DNA from: Streptomyces rubiginosohelvolus
Lineage (GTDB): Bacteria; Actinomycetota; Actinomycetes; Streptomycetales; Streptomycetaceae
Assembly (NCBI RefSeq): GCF_014649875.1
Contig: NZ_BMTW01000005.1
Coordinates: 166,456-230,455, forward strand
Length of the DNA stretch: 64,000 bases
Direction of reading: 5' to 3'
Below are positions 11,104 through 20,710 of the stretch, piece by piece. The notes under the pieces are model-generated. The model was not told where the DNA came from and searched no databases. It saw only the letters and a list, made by a program, of their open reading frames with translations. Every line of letters begins with the position of its first letter. Position 1 is the first letter of the stretch. The translations under genes and the position numbers were made by a program.

Positions 11104-13773
11104 GTGAAGGCCATTCGTCGATTCACCGTGCGTCCTGTTCTCCCCGAACCCCTTCGACCCCTCCACGACCTCGCGCGCAACCTGCGCTGGTCGTGGCACA
11201 CCGAGACCCGCGAGCTCTTCCGGGCCGCCGACCCCGAGGGCTGGCGGCCCGCGGACGCCGACCCCGTACGCCTGCTCGGCTCGCTGTCCGCCGGGCGGCT
11301 GACCGAACTGGCCGGCGACGCGGAGTACCTCGGCCGCCTCACCGCGGCCTCCGCCGATCTGGCGGAATATCTGGACGGCCCGCGCTGGTATCAGGAACAG
11401 CGGGCCGCCGGAGCCGAACTCCCCTCTGCCATCGCCTACTTCTCACCCGAATTCGGTGTCACCGCCGCCCTGCCCCAGTACAGCGGCGGCCTCGGCATCC
11501 TGGCCGGCGACCACCTCAAGGCCGCCAGCGACCTCGGCGTCCCGCTCATCGGCGTCGGGCTGCTCTACCGGCACGGCTACTTCCGCCAGACCCTCTCGCG
11601 CGAGGGTTGGCAGCAGGAGCACTATCCCGTCCTCGACCCCAACGAACTCCCGCTCGACCTGGTCCGTGAGGCCGACGGCACCCCGGCCCGGGTCGTCCTC
11701 GCGCTGCCCGGCGGACGCTCGCTGCACGCCTGCATCTGGCTGGCCCGGGTCGGCCGTGTGCCGCTGCTCCTCCTCGACTCCGACGTCGAGGAGAACGCCC
11801 CCGGCGAACGCGACGTCACCGACCGGCTCTACGGCGGCGGCAGCGACCACCGCCTCCTCCAGGAGATGCTGCTCGGCATCGGCGGGGTGCGCGCCGTGCG
11901 CACCTGGTGCCGTCTTACCGGCACCCCGGAGCCGGAGGTGTTCCACACCAACGAGGGCCACGCCGGCTTCCTCGGCCTGGAGCGCATCCGCGAACTCATC
12001 CCCACCGGACTCGACTTCGAGGCCGCCCTCGAAGTGGTCCGGGCCGGCACCGTCTTCACCACCCACACCCCGGTGCCCGCCGGCATAGACCGTTTCGACC
12101 GGGGGCTCGTCGCCCGCCACTTCGGCGATGAGGGCGAACTGCCCGGCGTACCCGTCGAGAAGATCCTGCCGCTCGGCACCGAGACCTACCCCGGCGGCGA
12201 GCCGGAGCTGTTCAACATGGCGGTGATGGGCCTCAGGCTCGCCCAGCGCGCCAACGGGGTCTCCACCCTGCACGGGGCGGTCAGCCGGGAGATGTTCTCC
12301 GGGCTCTGGCCGGGCTTCGACCCCGCCGAGGTGCCGATCACCTCCGTCACCAACGGGGTCCACGCCCCGACCTGGGTCGCCCCCGAGGTCTTCCGGCTCG
12401 GGGCGGGCCGGGTCGGCGAGGGCCGCGCCCACCAGGTGCTGGCCGGCGGCCCGGTGGCCGACGAGGCCTCCGCGCAGACCGGCACCCCCCGCCGCTGGGA
12501 CGCGGTGACCGGCATCGGCGACCAGGAGATCTGGGACCTGCGCCGGGACCTGCGCGGACAGCTCGTCACCGAGGTCCGCCGCCGCCTCTACGCCTCCTGG
12601 CGCAGGCGCGGCGCGGGCACCGCCGAGCTGGGCTGGATCGACGGCGTCCTCGACCCGGACATCCTGACCATCGGCTTCGCCCGCCGCGTCCCCTCGTACA
12701 AGCGGCTGACGCTGATGCTGCGCGACCGCGACCGGCTGCGGTCCCTGCTGCTGCACCCGACGCACCCGATCCAGATCGTCGTCGCGGGCAAGGCCCACCC
12801 GGCCGACGACGGCGGGAAGCGGCTGGTGCAGGAGCTGGTGCGGTTCGCGGACGACCCGCGTGTGCGCCACCGCATCGTGTTCCTCCCGGACTACGGCATG
12901 GGCGTGGCGCAGAAGCTCTACCCGGGCTGCGACGTCTGGCTCAACAACCCGCTGCGCCCGCTGGAGGCCTGCGGCACGAGCGGGATGAAGGCGGCGCTCA
13001 ACGGCTGCCTCAACCTGTCGGTGCGCGACGGCTGGTGGGACGAGTGGTTCGACCCGGACTTCGGCTGGGAGATCCCCACCGCCGACGGCTCCGCGGTCGA
13101 CGAGGACCGCCGGGACGAGCTGGAGTCGAACGCCCTCTACGCCCTGATCGAGGACCGGGTCGCCCCGCGCTTCTACGACCGGGGCGCCGGGGACCTGCCC
13201 GACCGGTGGATCGAGATGGTCCGCTCCACCCTGGTCAACCTCGGCCCGAAGGTGCTCGCCGGGCGGATGGTGCGCGAGTACGTGGAGCGCCTGTACGCCC
13301 CCGCCGCGCGGGCCCGCCGGGCACTGGAACCCGCGGTGGCGCAGGATTTCGCCGCGTGGAAGGCCAGGGTCCGGGCGGCCTGGCGCGGGGTCTCCGTCGA
13401 CCATGTGGAGACGGTCACCGGGGACGCCGCGGGCGGTTCGGCGGAGCTGGGGGCCACCCTGGCGCTGCGGGTACGGATCGCGCTCGGCGGCCTGGAGCCG
13501 GACGACGTCGAGGTCCAGGTGGTCGCGGGCCGGGTCGACTCCGGCGACGCCATCGCGGACGCCCAGACCTTCCCGCTGAAGCCGGCGGGCGGTCAGGACC
13601 TGGAGGATCGCTGGCTGTACGAGGGCCCGCTCACCCCGGACCGGACGGGACCGTACGGCTACACCGTGCGCGTCCTGCCCGCCCACCGGCTGCTGGCCAC
13701 CAGCGCCGAACTGGGCCTGGTCGCCCTGCCGACCGAGGCGACGGGGGAGGGCGGGGGCGTGCTGATGCGCTGA
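11104..13773 (+). CDS. glgP: Alpha-glucan (glycogen/maltodextrin) phosphorylase
   Basis: An 889-residue GT35 phosphorylase releasing glucose-1-phosphate from alpha-1,4-glucans. The N-terminus has the actinobacterial DUF3417-type segment (RRFTVRPVLPEPL, NLRWSWHTETR). Substrate-site motifs FHTNEGHAGF and TTHTPVPAG follow. The pyridoxal-phosphate lysine lies in GTSGMKAALNG, at about residue 629. It belongs to the shorter alpha-glucan phosphorylase subfamily and is divergent from the GlgE operon. The start is GTG, with AGGTGGAG close upstream. It degrades the same polymer that the divergent operon makes. A terminator follows at 13796-13826. Confidence 0.93.
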   Translation: MKAIRRFTVRPVLPEPLRPLHDLARNLRWSWHTETRELFRAADPEGWRPADADPVRLLGSLSAGRLTELAGDAEYLGRLTAASADLAEYLDGPRWYQEQRAAGAELPSAIAYFSPEFGVTAALPQYSGGLGILAGDHLKAASDLGVPLIGVGLLYRHGYFRQTLSREGWQQEHYPVLDPNELPLDLVREADGTPARVVLALPGGRSLHACIWLARVGRVPLLLLDSDVEENAPGERDVTDRLYGGGSDHRLLQEMLLGIGGVRAVRTWCRLTGTPEPEVFHTNEGHAGFLGLERIRELIPTGLDFEAALEVVRAGTVFTTHTPVPAGIDRFDRGLVARHFGDEGELPGVPVEKILPLGTETYPGGEPELFNMAVMGLRLAQRANGVSTLHGAVSREMFSGLWPGFDPAEVPITSVTNGVHAPTWVAPEVFRLGAGRVGEGRAHQVLAGGPVADEASAQTGTPRRWDAVTGIGDQEIWDLRRDLRGQLVTEVRRRLYASWRRRGAGTAELGWIDGVLDPDILTIGFARRVPSYKRLTLMLRDRDRLRSLLLHPTHPIQIVVAGKAHPADDGGKRLVQELVRFADDPRVRHRIVFLPDYGMGVAQKLYPGCDVWLNNPLRPLEACGTSGMKAALNGCLNLSVRDGWWDEWFDPDFGWEIPTADGSAVDEDRRDELESNALYALIEDRVAPRFYDRGAGDLPDRWIEMVRSTLVNLGPKVLAGRMVREYVERLYAPAARARRALEPAVAQDFAAWKARVRAAWRGVSVDHVETVTGDAAGGSAELGATLALRVRIALGGLEPDDVEVQVVAGRVDSGDAIADAQTFPLKPAGGQDLEDRWLYEGPLTPDRTGPYGYTVRVLPAHRLLATSAELGLVALPTEATGEGGGVLMR

Positions 13774-13795
13774 GCGCGCGTCATCGCGGACCCGA

Positions 13796-13826
13796 GGGGC
13801 CCGGCACCCGCGCGGTGCCGGGCCCC
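13796..13826 (+). terminator. Terminator after glgP
   Basis: A perfect 13-bp GC-rich stem (13796-13808 with 13814-13826) and a 5-base loop, 22 bases past the glgP stop. Confidence 0.85.
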
Positions 13827-14002
13827 TGCGTGTGTGCCGGTGGGTTCCTTCGTGGGGTGAACACAGAACCTTGACGTGCCCATGGAATGGCTTTACGTTC
13901 CTGACTCATCGCAGAGTTCAACATGCGGCCCATCGTTCATATCCATGAACTGCTGTGTCGGGCCGGGCTGTTGAACCGCCACCCCACCGGAAGGCACCCC
14001 AC

Positions 14003-15223
14003 ATGCGTACCGGCACCATCCCCCGCGTCCTCGGCACCGCCGCCGCCCTGGCCGCGCTGCTCACCACGGCCCTCGCCGCACCCGCCGTGGCGGAGAGATC
14101 CACGACGCCCGGCCGGGCGCCCGCCGAGGCCGCCGCCCCGGCGAGCTTCACCCACCCCGGCGTGCTCGTCAGCCGCCCCCAGCTGGACTTCGTCCGGGGC
14201 CGGGTCCAGGCGGGCGCCCAGCCCTGGAAGAGCGCCTACGACCAGATGATGGGCAGCAAGTACGCCTCCCTGACCCGGACCGCCAAGCCGCGCGCGGTCG
14301 TCGAGTGCGGCTCGTACTCCAACCCCAACAACGGCTGCACGGACGAGCGCGAGGACGCCATCGCCGCGTACACGCTCTCGCTCGCCTGGTACATCACCCA
14401 GGACAGCCGGTACGCCCAGAAGGCGATCCAGATCATGGACGCCTGGTCGGCCGTGATCAAGGACCACACCAACAGCAACGCGCCGCTCCAGACCGGCTGG
14501 GCCGGATCCTCCTGGCCGCGCGCCGCCGAGATCATCAAGTACACCTACAGCAGCTGGCCGGGCTCCGGCCGCTTCGGCACGATGCTGCGCAATGTGTACC
14601 TCCCCGAGGTCACCAACGGCTCCCACTCCAACGGCAACTGGGAGCTGTCCATGACCGAGGCGGCGATCGGGATCGCGGTCTTCCTGGAGGACCGCGCCGC
14701 CTACGACAAGGCCGTCGGCAAGTTCCGCGGACGTGTCCCGGCGTACATCTATGTGACCGCCGACGGGTCGCTGCCGAAGGTCGCCCCCGGCAGCGGGCTC
14801 GACACCCGGGCGAAAGTCATCAACTACTGGCAGGGGCAGTCCACCTTCATGGACGGGCTCTCCCAGGAGACCTGCCGCGACCTGACCCACACCGGCTACG
14901 GCCTCTCCGCCATCTCGCACATCGCCGAGACCAGCCGCATCCAGGGCCAGGACCTCTATCCGGAGATCGCCGACCGGCTGCGCCACGCGATGGGGCTGCA
15001 CGCCAAGCACCAGCTGGGCACGCCCGTGCCGTCCTCGCTCTGCGGCGGCTCCCTCAAGGACAGTCTGGGCCCGGTCACCGAGGTCGGCTTCAACGCGCTC
15101 GCCAACCGTCTCGGGTACGCCATGACCAACACCCAGACGCTGACCGAGCGGCAGCGGCCCGCCGGGTCGAACAACCTGTTCGTCGCCTGGGAGACCCTGA
15201 CCCACGCGAACAACCCGGCCTGA
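14003..15223 (+). CDS. Secreted alginate-lyase-family protein
   Basis: A 406-residue exported protein. The signal peptide runs from MRTGTIPRVLG to about APAVAE (residue 31). The mature part resembles the alginate lyase domain family (alpha/alpha toroid polysaccharide lyases), with HPGVLVSRPQLDFVR, SSWPRAAEIIKYTY, an NGSHSNGNWELSM segment carrying the usual Asn/His patch, and a late conserved Tyr-rich region. This implies cleavage of a uronate-containing polysaccharide outside the cell; the substrate could be other than alginate. GGAAGG lies upstream of the ATG. It is monocistronic and faces a secreted protease across a shared terminator. Confidence 0.82.
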   Translation: MRTGTIPRVLGTAAALAALLTTALAAPAVAERSTTPGRAPAEAAAPASFTHPGVLVSRPQLDFVRGRVQAGAQPWKSAYDQMMGSKYASLTRTAKPRAVVECGSYSNPNNGCTDEREDAIAAYTLSLAWYITQDSRYAQKAIQIMDAWSAVIKDHTNSNAPLQTGWAGSSWPRAAEIIKYTYSSWPGSGRFGTMLRNVYLPEVTNGSHSNGNWELSMTEAAIGIAVFLEDRAAYDKAVGKFRGRVPAYIYVTADGSLPKVAPGSGLDTRAKVINYWQGQSTFMDGLSQETCRDLTHTGYGLSAISHIAETSRIQGQDLYPEIADRLRHAMGLHAKHQLGTPVPSSLCGGSLKDSLGPVTEVGFNALANRLGYAMTNTQTLTERQRPAGSNNLFVAWETLTHANNPA

Positions 15224-15245
15224 CAAGGCCTTTCGCACGACGACC

Positions 15246-15282
15246 AACGGCCCGGGAAGAGGTCTCCCTCTCCCGGGCCGTT
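15246..15282. terminator. Bidirectional terminator between lyase and metalloprotease
   Basis: A perfect 12-bp stem (15246-15257 with 15271-15282) between two convergent genes. Confidence 0.85.
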
Positions 15283-15317
15283 CGGTCACAGCGGGTGGAT
15301 CGGTCGGATCCGGTGGA

Positions 15318-17363
15318 TCAGAAGGTCAGCTTGAAGCTGTTGATCTTTCCGGTGTCCTGCCGGGCGACGTCCTGGACCTTCAGCTTCCAGACCCCGTTGG
15401 CCACCTCGGACGAGGCGTTGACCGTGTAGGTCGCCACCACGTTGTCCGCGGAGTCGCCGGAGGAGGAGTTCTTCAGCCGGTAGGCCGTGCCGTCCGGGGC
15501 CACCAGGTCGATGACCAGGTCACCGCGCCAGGTGTGCGAGATGTTCACGTCCACCTTGAGGGTGCTCGGCGCGTTGCCGGTGACACCGGAGACGGTGACC
15601 GAGCTGGTGACGGCCGCACCGGCGTCCGGGATGTTCACCGCGGTGGTGTTCTCGAACACCTTGCCGCCCGGGTCGGGGTTGCCGCCGCCGGGGCGGGCGC
15701 CCACGTTGATGCCGGCCCAGGCGTGGGCCACGGCCGCGTACTCGGGGCTGGTGGCCCCGTACAGCTCACTGGCGACCGCGAGCGTGCCGGTGCGGGCGGC
15801 GGCGTAGTTGGTCGTCGAGGTGAACTTCGTGGTGAGCGCCTTGAACCAGATCTGCAGCGCCTTGTCCCGGCCGATGCCGGTCACCGGGAGCCCGTCGGAG
15901 GTCGGCGAGTCGTAGTTGACCCCGTTGACGGTCTTGGCGCCGCTGCCCTCGGAGAGCAGGTAGAACCAGTGGTTCGCCGGGCCCGAGGAGTAGTGGACGT
16001 CGACGTTGCCGATGCCCGAGTACCAGTAGTCCTTGGACGAGCCGTCCTTCGAGGGCTTGTCCATGTAACGCAGCGGCGTGCCGTTGCCGTTGATGTCGAT
16101 CTTCTCGCCGACCAGGTAGTCGCCAGGGTCCTGGGTGGTGTTGGAGTAGAACTCCACACCCGCGGCGAAGATGTCGGAGGTGGCCTCGTTGAGACCGCCG
16201 GACTCACCGCTGTAGACGAGCTTGGCGGTGACCGAGGTCAGGCCGTGCGTCATCTCGTGGGCGGCCACGTCCAGGGAGGTCAGCGGCTTGACGTTGCCGC
16301 TGCCGTCGCCGTACGTCATGCAGAAGCAGCTGTCCTGCCAGAACGCGTTGACGTAGTTGTTGCCGTAGTGGACGCGGGAGTACGCGCCGACGCCGTCACC
16401 GCGGATGCCGGAGCGGCCGTGCACGTTCTTGTAGTAGTCCCACGTCTCGGCCGCGCCGTAGTGGGCGTCCGCGCCGGCCGTCTCGGCGTTCTGCGGAGTG
16501 CCGTCGCCCCAGATGTCGTCCGGACCGGAGAACAGCGTGCCGGTGCCGGAGCTGCCCCGGTTCAGGTTGTACGTCTTGTGGTTGCCGCGCGTGGTGTCGG
16601 TCAGGGTGTACGAGGGCGCGGTGCCCAGGGTGACCTGGCCGTTGTACTGCGTGTTGCCCGTGCCGTTGTGGACGGCCTGCCACTCGTAGAGCTTCTCGCC
16701 CGAGGTGGCGTCGGTGAGCACGTGCAGCTCGTTCGGGGTGCCGTCGTGCTGGAGTCCGCCGACCACGGTCTCGTACGCGAGCTGCGGGGAGCCGCTGCCC
16801 AGCCAGACCACCTTGCGCGGGGCGTTCTCCGCCTTCTTGGCCTTCGAACCCTCGGCCTTGGCCGCGCCGAGCGCCTGCTTCTCGGCGGCGGCCGGGGCCA
16901 CGTCGGCGGTCAGGCCGACGGCCTTCAGCTGCGCGCTGGTCGCCTTCGACGCCTTGCTGACGCCCTCGGTCTTCCCGGCCGCGGACTCCTTGACCACGAG
17001 GTCGCCGCCGAGGACGGGGAGCCCGTCGAGGGTGCGCTCGTAGCGGGTGTGCGTGGTGCCGTCGCGGTCCTGGACCACGTCACGGACCACGAGCTTCTCG
17101 GAGGACCCGAGACCGAGCTCCTTGGCGGTGGCCGCCTTCGTGGCGTTCGCCTCGCTGAGCAGCTCCGCGCGCTGGGCGGGGGAGAGCTTGGCGGGCAGGG
17201 CGCCCGGGTCGGCCTTCGTACCGGCGGTGATGCCGCCGAGCGGGGCCGAGGCGGGGGCGGAGGTGGCGGTCGCGGCGCCGGACGGGACGGCGACGGCTAT
17301 GAGGGCTGCTGCGGCTATCAGAGCGCCGGTCGCGGTGGCGCGACGGCTGGGCGTGGATCTCAC
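15318..17363 (-). CDS. Secreted M4 (thermolysin-like) metalloprotease with P-domain
   Basis: A 681-residue prepro-protease. In order: signal peptide (residues 1 to about 31), an FTP/PepSY propeptide (about 60-235), the peptidase M4 catalytic domain, and a C-terminal P-domain like those of proprotein convertases (about 590-681, with ISHTWRGDLVIDLVAPDG). The zinc site is HEMTH at residues 369-373 with the third ligand in LNEATSD (Glu393). Export followed by autoprocessing is expected. The GTG start has AAGGAG seven bases upstream. A pair of GTTCGTT direct repeats lies 140-167 bases upstream. The role is extracellular protein degradation. Confidence 0.93.
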   Translation of the reverse strand: MRSTPSRRATATGALIAAAALIAVAVPSGAATATSAPASAPLGGITAGTKADPGALPAKLSPAQRAELLSEANATKAATAKELGLGSSEKLVVRDVVQDRDGTTHTRYERTLDGLPVLGGDLVVKESAAGKTEGVSKASKATSAQLKAVGLTADVAPAAAEKQALGAAKAEGSKAKKAENAPRKVVWLGSGSPQLAYETVVGGLQHDGTPNELHVLTDATSGEKLYEWQAVHNGTGNTQYNGQVTLGTAPSYTLTDTTRGNHKTYNLNRGSSGTGTLFSGPDDIWGDGTPQNAETAGADAHYGAAETWDYYKNVHGRSGIRGDGVGAYSRVHYGNNYVNAFWQDSCFCMTYGDGSGNVKPLTSLDVAAHEMTHGLTSVTAKLVYSGESGGLNEATSDIFAAGVEFYSNTTQDPGDYLVGEKIDINGNGTPLRYMDKPSKDGSSKDYWYSGIGNVDVHYSSGPANHWFYLLSEGSGAKTVNGVNYDSPTSDGLPVTGIGRDKALQIWFKALTTKFTSTTNYAAARTGTLAVASELYGATSPEYAAVAHAWAGINVGARPGGGNPDPGGKVFENTTAVNIPDAGAAVTSSVTVSGVTGNAPSTLKVDVNISHTWRGDLVIDLVAPDGTAYRLKNSSSGDSADNVVATYTVNASSEVANGVWKLKVQDVARQDTGKINSFKLTF

Positions 17364-17856
17364 GCGGACTCCTTCTGCGAGGGGGGTACCGGGCGGCCTG
17401 GAGGGGCTGTCCGGACGGTGCAGGCGGTGCGCAGAACGGGGTGAAGAGTGTCAGCCGACGACCGTGCCTGTCAGGAGCGCGTCAATAACTTGGCCGGTTT
17501 TCGTTCGTTGCCGGAAAGGTCATGTTCGTTAAGCGGACGTTTCGCCGATCATTGCCACAGTGTTACCGGGCGTTCTGGAGCCCGGTATTCACAGGGTGGT
17601 CACAGGTTTCGCGCGTGAAGGTCACCGGGCCGTCGCGGGCGGGAAGAGGTGTGATGACCGCCAGATGAGACGGCGTCGGGTTCTGGCCAGATCCGCGCGC
17701 CGGAATGTGCCGGTCCGTCAGGGTGCGGGGATCCTGCCGGGATCGGGGTGCGGGCTTCAGGTCGTCGCTGCCGGGCGGGTCGCGTGCGCTCGGGTGGTCG
17801 CGTCCGCCGGGCCGGGCATGGCGCCCGGGTGTTCGCCGTCGGGCCGGGCGTGGGCC
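17364..17856. other. Intergenic region between metalloprotease and TetR genes
   Basis: A 493-bp gap. It holds the upstream region of the protease on its left side and the tail of the tetR transcript on its right. A GTTCGTT direct repeat (17503-17530) is the only clear structure. The open frames crossing it lack ribosome sites and known domains. Confidence 0.55.
17503..17530. repeat. GTTCGTT direct repeat upstream of the M4 protease
   Basis: GTTCGTT occurs at 17503-17509 and 17524-17530, spaced 21 bp apart (two helical turns). A regulator half-site pair is possible; no regulator is identified. Confidence 0.35.
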
Positions 17857-18474
17857 TCAGGCCGTCGCGTCCGGCGGGTACACCGTGTCCAGGAGGTCGC
17901 GCACGAAGCGGTCCGGATCGTCGAGTCCCGCCGCCGCGAGCGTCTCCGGCCCGTCCGTCAGGAGGTGCGGGACCGCCGCGTGCAGGGCGAGGGTGACGAC
18001 GGCGGCCCGCTGCGGGGTCACGGGCAGCCCGGCGGCGCGCTGGGCCAGCGCGAAGCCCGCGAAGTCGCCGCTCGCCATCGGGTCGAGGATGCCGGAGAGC
18101 CAGGGTCGCCGGGTCGCCTCGGCCTGGAGCTCCAGCACCGCGAGAAGACGGGGGCGGCCCGGCCCCGCGACGTTCTCCAGGAGCGAGCGGAAGAGGGCCA
18201 CCAGTCCCTCGCGGTCCGCGGGGCCCGGGCCGGCGGCGAGCTGTCCGGTGAGTGCGAGGTACTGCTCCAGGCAGCGCTCCGCCACCGCGCGGAGGACGGC
18301 GTCCCGGGTGGGGAAGTAGTTCTTGGTGGTGCCGGACGGCACCTCGGCGGCCTGGTCCACGGCCCGGTGCGTCAGCCCGCGCCCGCCGTCCCGGGCCAGC
18401 ACCTCGATCGCCGCGTCCCGCAGCCGGTCCCGCCGGTCCGGATTCACCCGCGCCCGCTCCCTCGTCTCCGCCAC
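17857..18474 (-). CDS. TetR-family transcriptional regulator
   Basis: A 205-residue repressor. The N-terminal helix-turn-helix is recognisable in RDRLRDAAIEVLARDGGRG followed by LTHRAVDQAAEVPSGTTKNY. The C-terminal ligand domain is of the TetR_C type with LPVTPQRAAVVTLALHA. It is transcribed divergently from the FAD monooxygenase, and a 14-bp perfect palindrome lies 25 bases from its start. This suggests autoregulation and control of the monooxygenase, probably by an aromatic or drug-like ligand. Confidence 0.88.
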   Translation of the reverse strand: MAETRERARVNPDRRDRLRDAAIEVLARDGGRGLTHRAVDQAAEVPSGTTKNYFPTRDAVLRAVAERCLEQYLALTGQLAAGPGPADREGLVALFRSLLENVAGPGRPRLLAVLELQAEATRRPWLSGILDPMASGDFAGFALAQRAAGLPVTPQRAAVVTLALHAAVPHLLTDGPETLAAAGLDDPDRFVRDLLDTVYPPDATA

Positions 18475-18498
18475 CTGTCCTTGCCGATGCTACCCCAG

Positions 18499-18512
18499 CC
18501 GTGGTACCACGG
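18499..18512. promoter_or_regulatory. Candidate TetR operator
   Basis: The perfect palindrome CCGTGGTACCACGG sits in the 84-bp divergent gap, placed to overlap both promoters. Binding by the adjacent TetR protein is inferred from position. Confidence 0.55.
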
Positions 18513-18558
18513 ATGTGGTGGTTCTTCTGCATGGCCCTACGAGCTCCGGGAGCGCGAC

Positions 18559-19617
18559 ATGACAGGGACGGCGACCGTGGTCGGCGCGGGCATCGGCGGA
18601 CTGGCGATCGCGATCGGACTCCGCCGCGCGGGCTGGAGCGTGACGGTGCTGGAGCGCCGCACGGAACTGGAGCGGTACGGAGCGGCCTTCGGCATCCACC
18701 CCACCGCGCAGTCCGCGCTCGACCGCCTCGGCGTCGGCGACGCACTGCGCGAGCACGCCGTGCCCTACCGCGACGCGCACATCCGCACCCCGGACGGCAC
18801 GTCGATCGCCCGGCTTCCGCTGGAACGCATCGAACGCAAGGCGGGCCGCCCCGAACTCCTCATCTCCCGGCCGTACTTGCTCGACGCCCTGCTCGCGGGG
18901 CTGGACGCCTTCGGTGACGTACCGATCAAGCTGGGCGAACGGGTCACCGATGTGGACGCCCTCGCCGCCGGGCAGGACCTGGTGATCGGCGCCGACGGCA
19001 TCCGCAGCGCCGTACGCACCGCCCGCTTCGGCGACCGCAGCGGCCCGCGCGAGGTCGGCACCGTCGCCTGGATCGGCATCGCCGACATCGAGAGCCCGGT
19101 GCACGGAGAGACCTGGGGGAGCGGCCGCTTCTTCGGGCTGACCCCGGTCGAACCGGGCCGCACCAACTGGTACGCCACCGCCCCCGAGGCCACCACCGCC
19201 GACGACCTGCGCGGCCTCTTCGCCGGCTGGCACGACCCGATCCCGCGCATCCTGGCCGCCACCGACCCGGCGACCTGGATCCGCTACGAGATGCGCCACC
19301 TGCACCCGGCGCTGCCGTCCTTCGTCTCCACCGCCCCCGTGGCCCCCGTCGCCCTGGTCGGCGACGCGGCCCACGCCATGACGCCCAACCTGGGCCAGGG
19401 CGCCTGCACCGCGATCCTGGACGCGGACGCCCTGACCCGCGCGCTCACCGCGGCGCCCCGCGGCCGGGAGGGCGTCGCCGGGGCCCTGCGCGCCTACGAC
19501 CGCGAACGCCGCCGCAGCGCCCAGCGGACCGCCTTCGCCTCCCGGACCCTGCACCGCTTCATGAGCACGGAACGCACCCGGCTGCGGGACGCGGCGGTGC
19601 GGCTGCTGCCGGGGTGA
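18559..19617 (+). CDS. FAD-dependent monooxygenase (PHBH/UbiH type)
   Basis: A 352-residue group A flavin monooxygenase. It shows the N-terminal dinucleotide motif VVGAGIGGLAIA, the DG motif VIGADGIRSAVR and the second FAD motif LVGDAAHAMTPNLGQG. It should hydroxylate an aromatic or polyketide-like small molecule with NAD(P)H and oxygen; the substrate is unknown. The ATG at 18559 has GGGAG seven bases upstream. The frame is open 1 kb further upstream but crosses the divergent tetR. The last 135 coding bases plus six are repeated exactly at 21761-21901, marking this gene end as the insertion target of the adjacent island. Confidence 0.9.
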   Translation: MTGTATVVGAGIGGLAIAIGLRRAGWSVTVLERRTELERYGAAFGIHPTAQSALDRLGVGDALREHAVPYRDAHIRTPDGTSIARLPLERIERKAGRPELLISRPYLLDALLAGLDAFGDVPIKLGERVTDVDALAAGQDLVIGADGIRSAVRTARFGDRSGPREVGTVAWIGIADIESPVHGETWGSGRFFGLTPVEPGRTNWYATAPEATTADDLRGLFAGWHDPIPRILAATDPATWIRYEMRHLHPALPSFVSTAPVAPVALVGDAAHAMTPNLGQGACTAILDADALTRALTAAPRGREGVAGALRAYDRERRRSAQRTAFASRTLHRFMSTERTRLRDAAVRLLPG

Positions 19618-19623
19618 GGGCGA
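19483..19623 (+). repeat. Left 141-bp direct repeat (putative attL) in the monooxygenase 3-prime end
   Basis: All 141 bases are identical to 21761-21901. The repeat covers the end of the monooxygenase gene, its stop codon and six further bases. This arrangement is typical of integration into the end of a gene with the reading frame kept intact. Confidence 0.85.
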
Positions 19624-20020
19624 GCCTCGTCGGTGGGGGCTGTGCTTTTAAGGCCCTTTCATGCAGCCCTGGCCGTGGAAGCCGACTGCTCCAACGCGGA
19701 GCGCGACGGAGGGCGGTGTTGTTGGCTGAGGGCGTTGGCTTTGGGGGTTTGCAGGCACCGACTGGTGGCTACCAAGCATGCGCGGTGGGGTGGCGGCACT
19801 CGCCTGTCAACTAGGTGATCTCGTTGTCACCCCTACGTCGAAATAATTCCCTTTGAGGGGCGTGCATCCTTGGTTGAGGGCGTGGTTTCCCAGGTGCCAA
19901 GGAAAATTTCAGTGCGCCGTTGCTTGGACGTCGTGCCGCGAGACAAGAAGTTGTGGATGCGGCCGCTTTGTGTGCGCTGGTTAGCCACTATGGTCGCACC
20001 GATGAGAGAGGAGGGGAGGC
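19624..20020. other. Left part of the island, no gene seen
   Basis: A 397-bp stretch with short open frames but no ribosome site or recognisable product. TATGGT at about 19989-19994 is a possible -10 for the gene starting at 20021. Confidence 0.4.
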
Positions 20021-20503
20021 GTGGCTCGCAAGGCATACCTTCTGTCTGGCGCGCGCCAACTGCAGGAGTTGAGAGATCGTGATGCTCTTGCATTGGAGGA
20101 AGCGCGTGAAGCAGCACGGGCGGCGAACGGCAAGGTTGAGGAGATGGTCCTGAGGTCTCAGGCTTCCGCTCTCGCGCTTGAAGTGACTCAAGCGCTCTTG
20201 CATGAGCTCGTGCCTGGCCCTGGCGTCGGGCAGGACGGGCTGAGTGGCTCTTACCGGGCACAGCAAACGCAGACCGCACCGGAACAAGACCCCGTAGCCA
20301 GCTTGATCAGGGCTTTCATCGAGGAGCGAAGCCAAGCCGCACGAAGTGAGATCGTCGATCACGTTCAGCAGCTGCGCCCCGGCACAAAGCCCGGGAGTGT
20401 GAGTGCCGAATTGAGTCGGCTGATCAAGCGCGGTGACGTTGTTCGGTGCGGTCGTGGTGTGTACGGGAGCGGCTCGCAATCGGCAGGGAATGGTGCTTCC
20501 TGA
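20021..20503 (+). CDS. Island hypothetical protein with coiled coil and winged helix
   Basis: A 160-residue protein I do not recognise. The N-terminal half is charged and helical (ARQLQELRDRDALALEEARE), likely a coiled coil. The C-terminal third looks like a winged helix (SEIVDHVQQLRPGTKPGSVS, then ELSRLIKRGD) ending in GRGVYG, a wing pattern seen in antitoxin-type DNA-binding domains. The start is GTG with GGAGGGGAGG directly upstream, the strongest ribosome site in the island. It might regulate the island, but that is only inference. Confidence 0.65.
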   Translation: MARKAYLLSGARQLQELRDRDALALEEAREAARAANGKVEEMVLRSQASALALEVTQALLHELVPGPGVGQDGLSGSYRAQQTQTAPEQDPVASLIRAFIEERSQAARSEIVDHVQQLRPGTKPGSVSAELSRLIKRGDVVRCGRGVYGSGSQSAGNGAS

Positions 20504-20710
20504 GCGAAGCGGTCCCGGACGGCCGGGAGCGTACGAGCACCGCCGGCAGGCAGGCCGACGGTGCCCGGGTGCGCATGCGAACGTAGAGACATTCGATTTT
20601 TCGATCGCGCGTGGTCACTATAGCGAAGCAACATCGGTCACGCGCCTTCGAGTCGGCAACTAATCGAAAAGTAGGGCTGATGTTCCAACCTGACTTCGCA
20701 GAGCTGAGCC

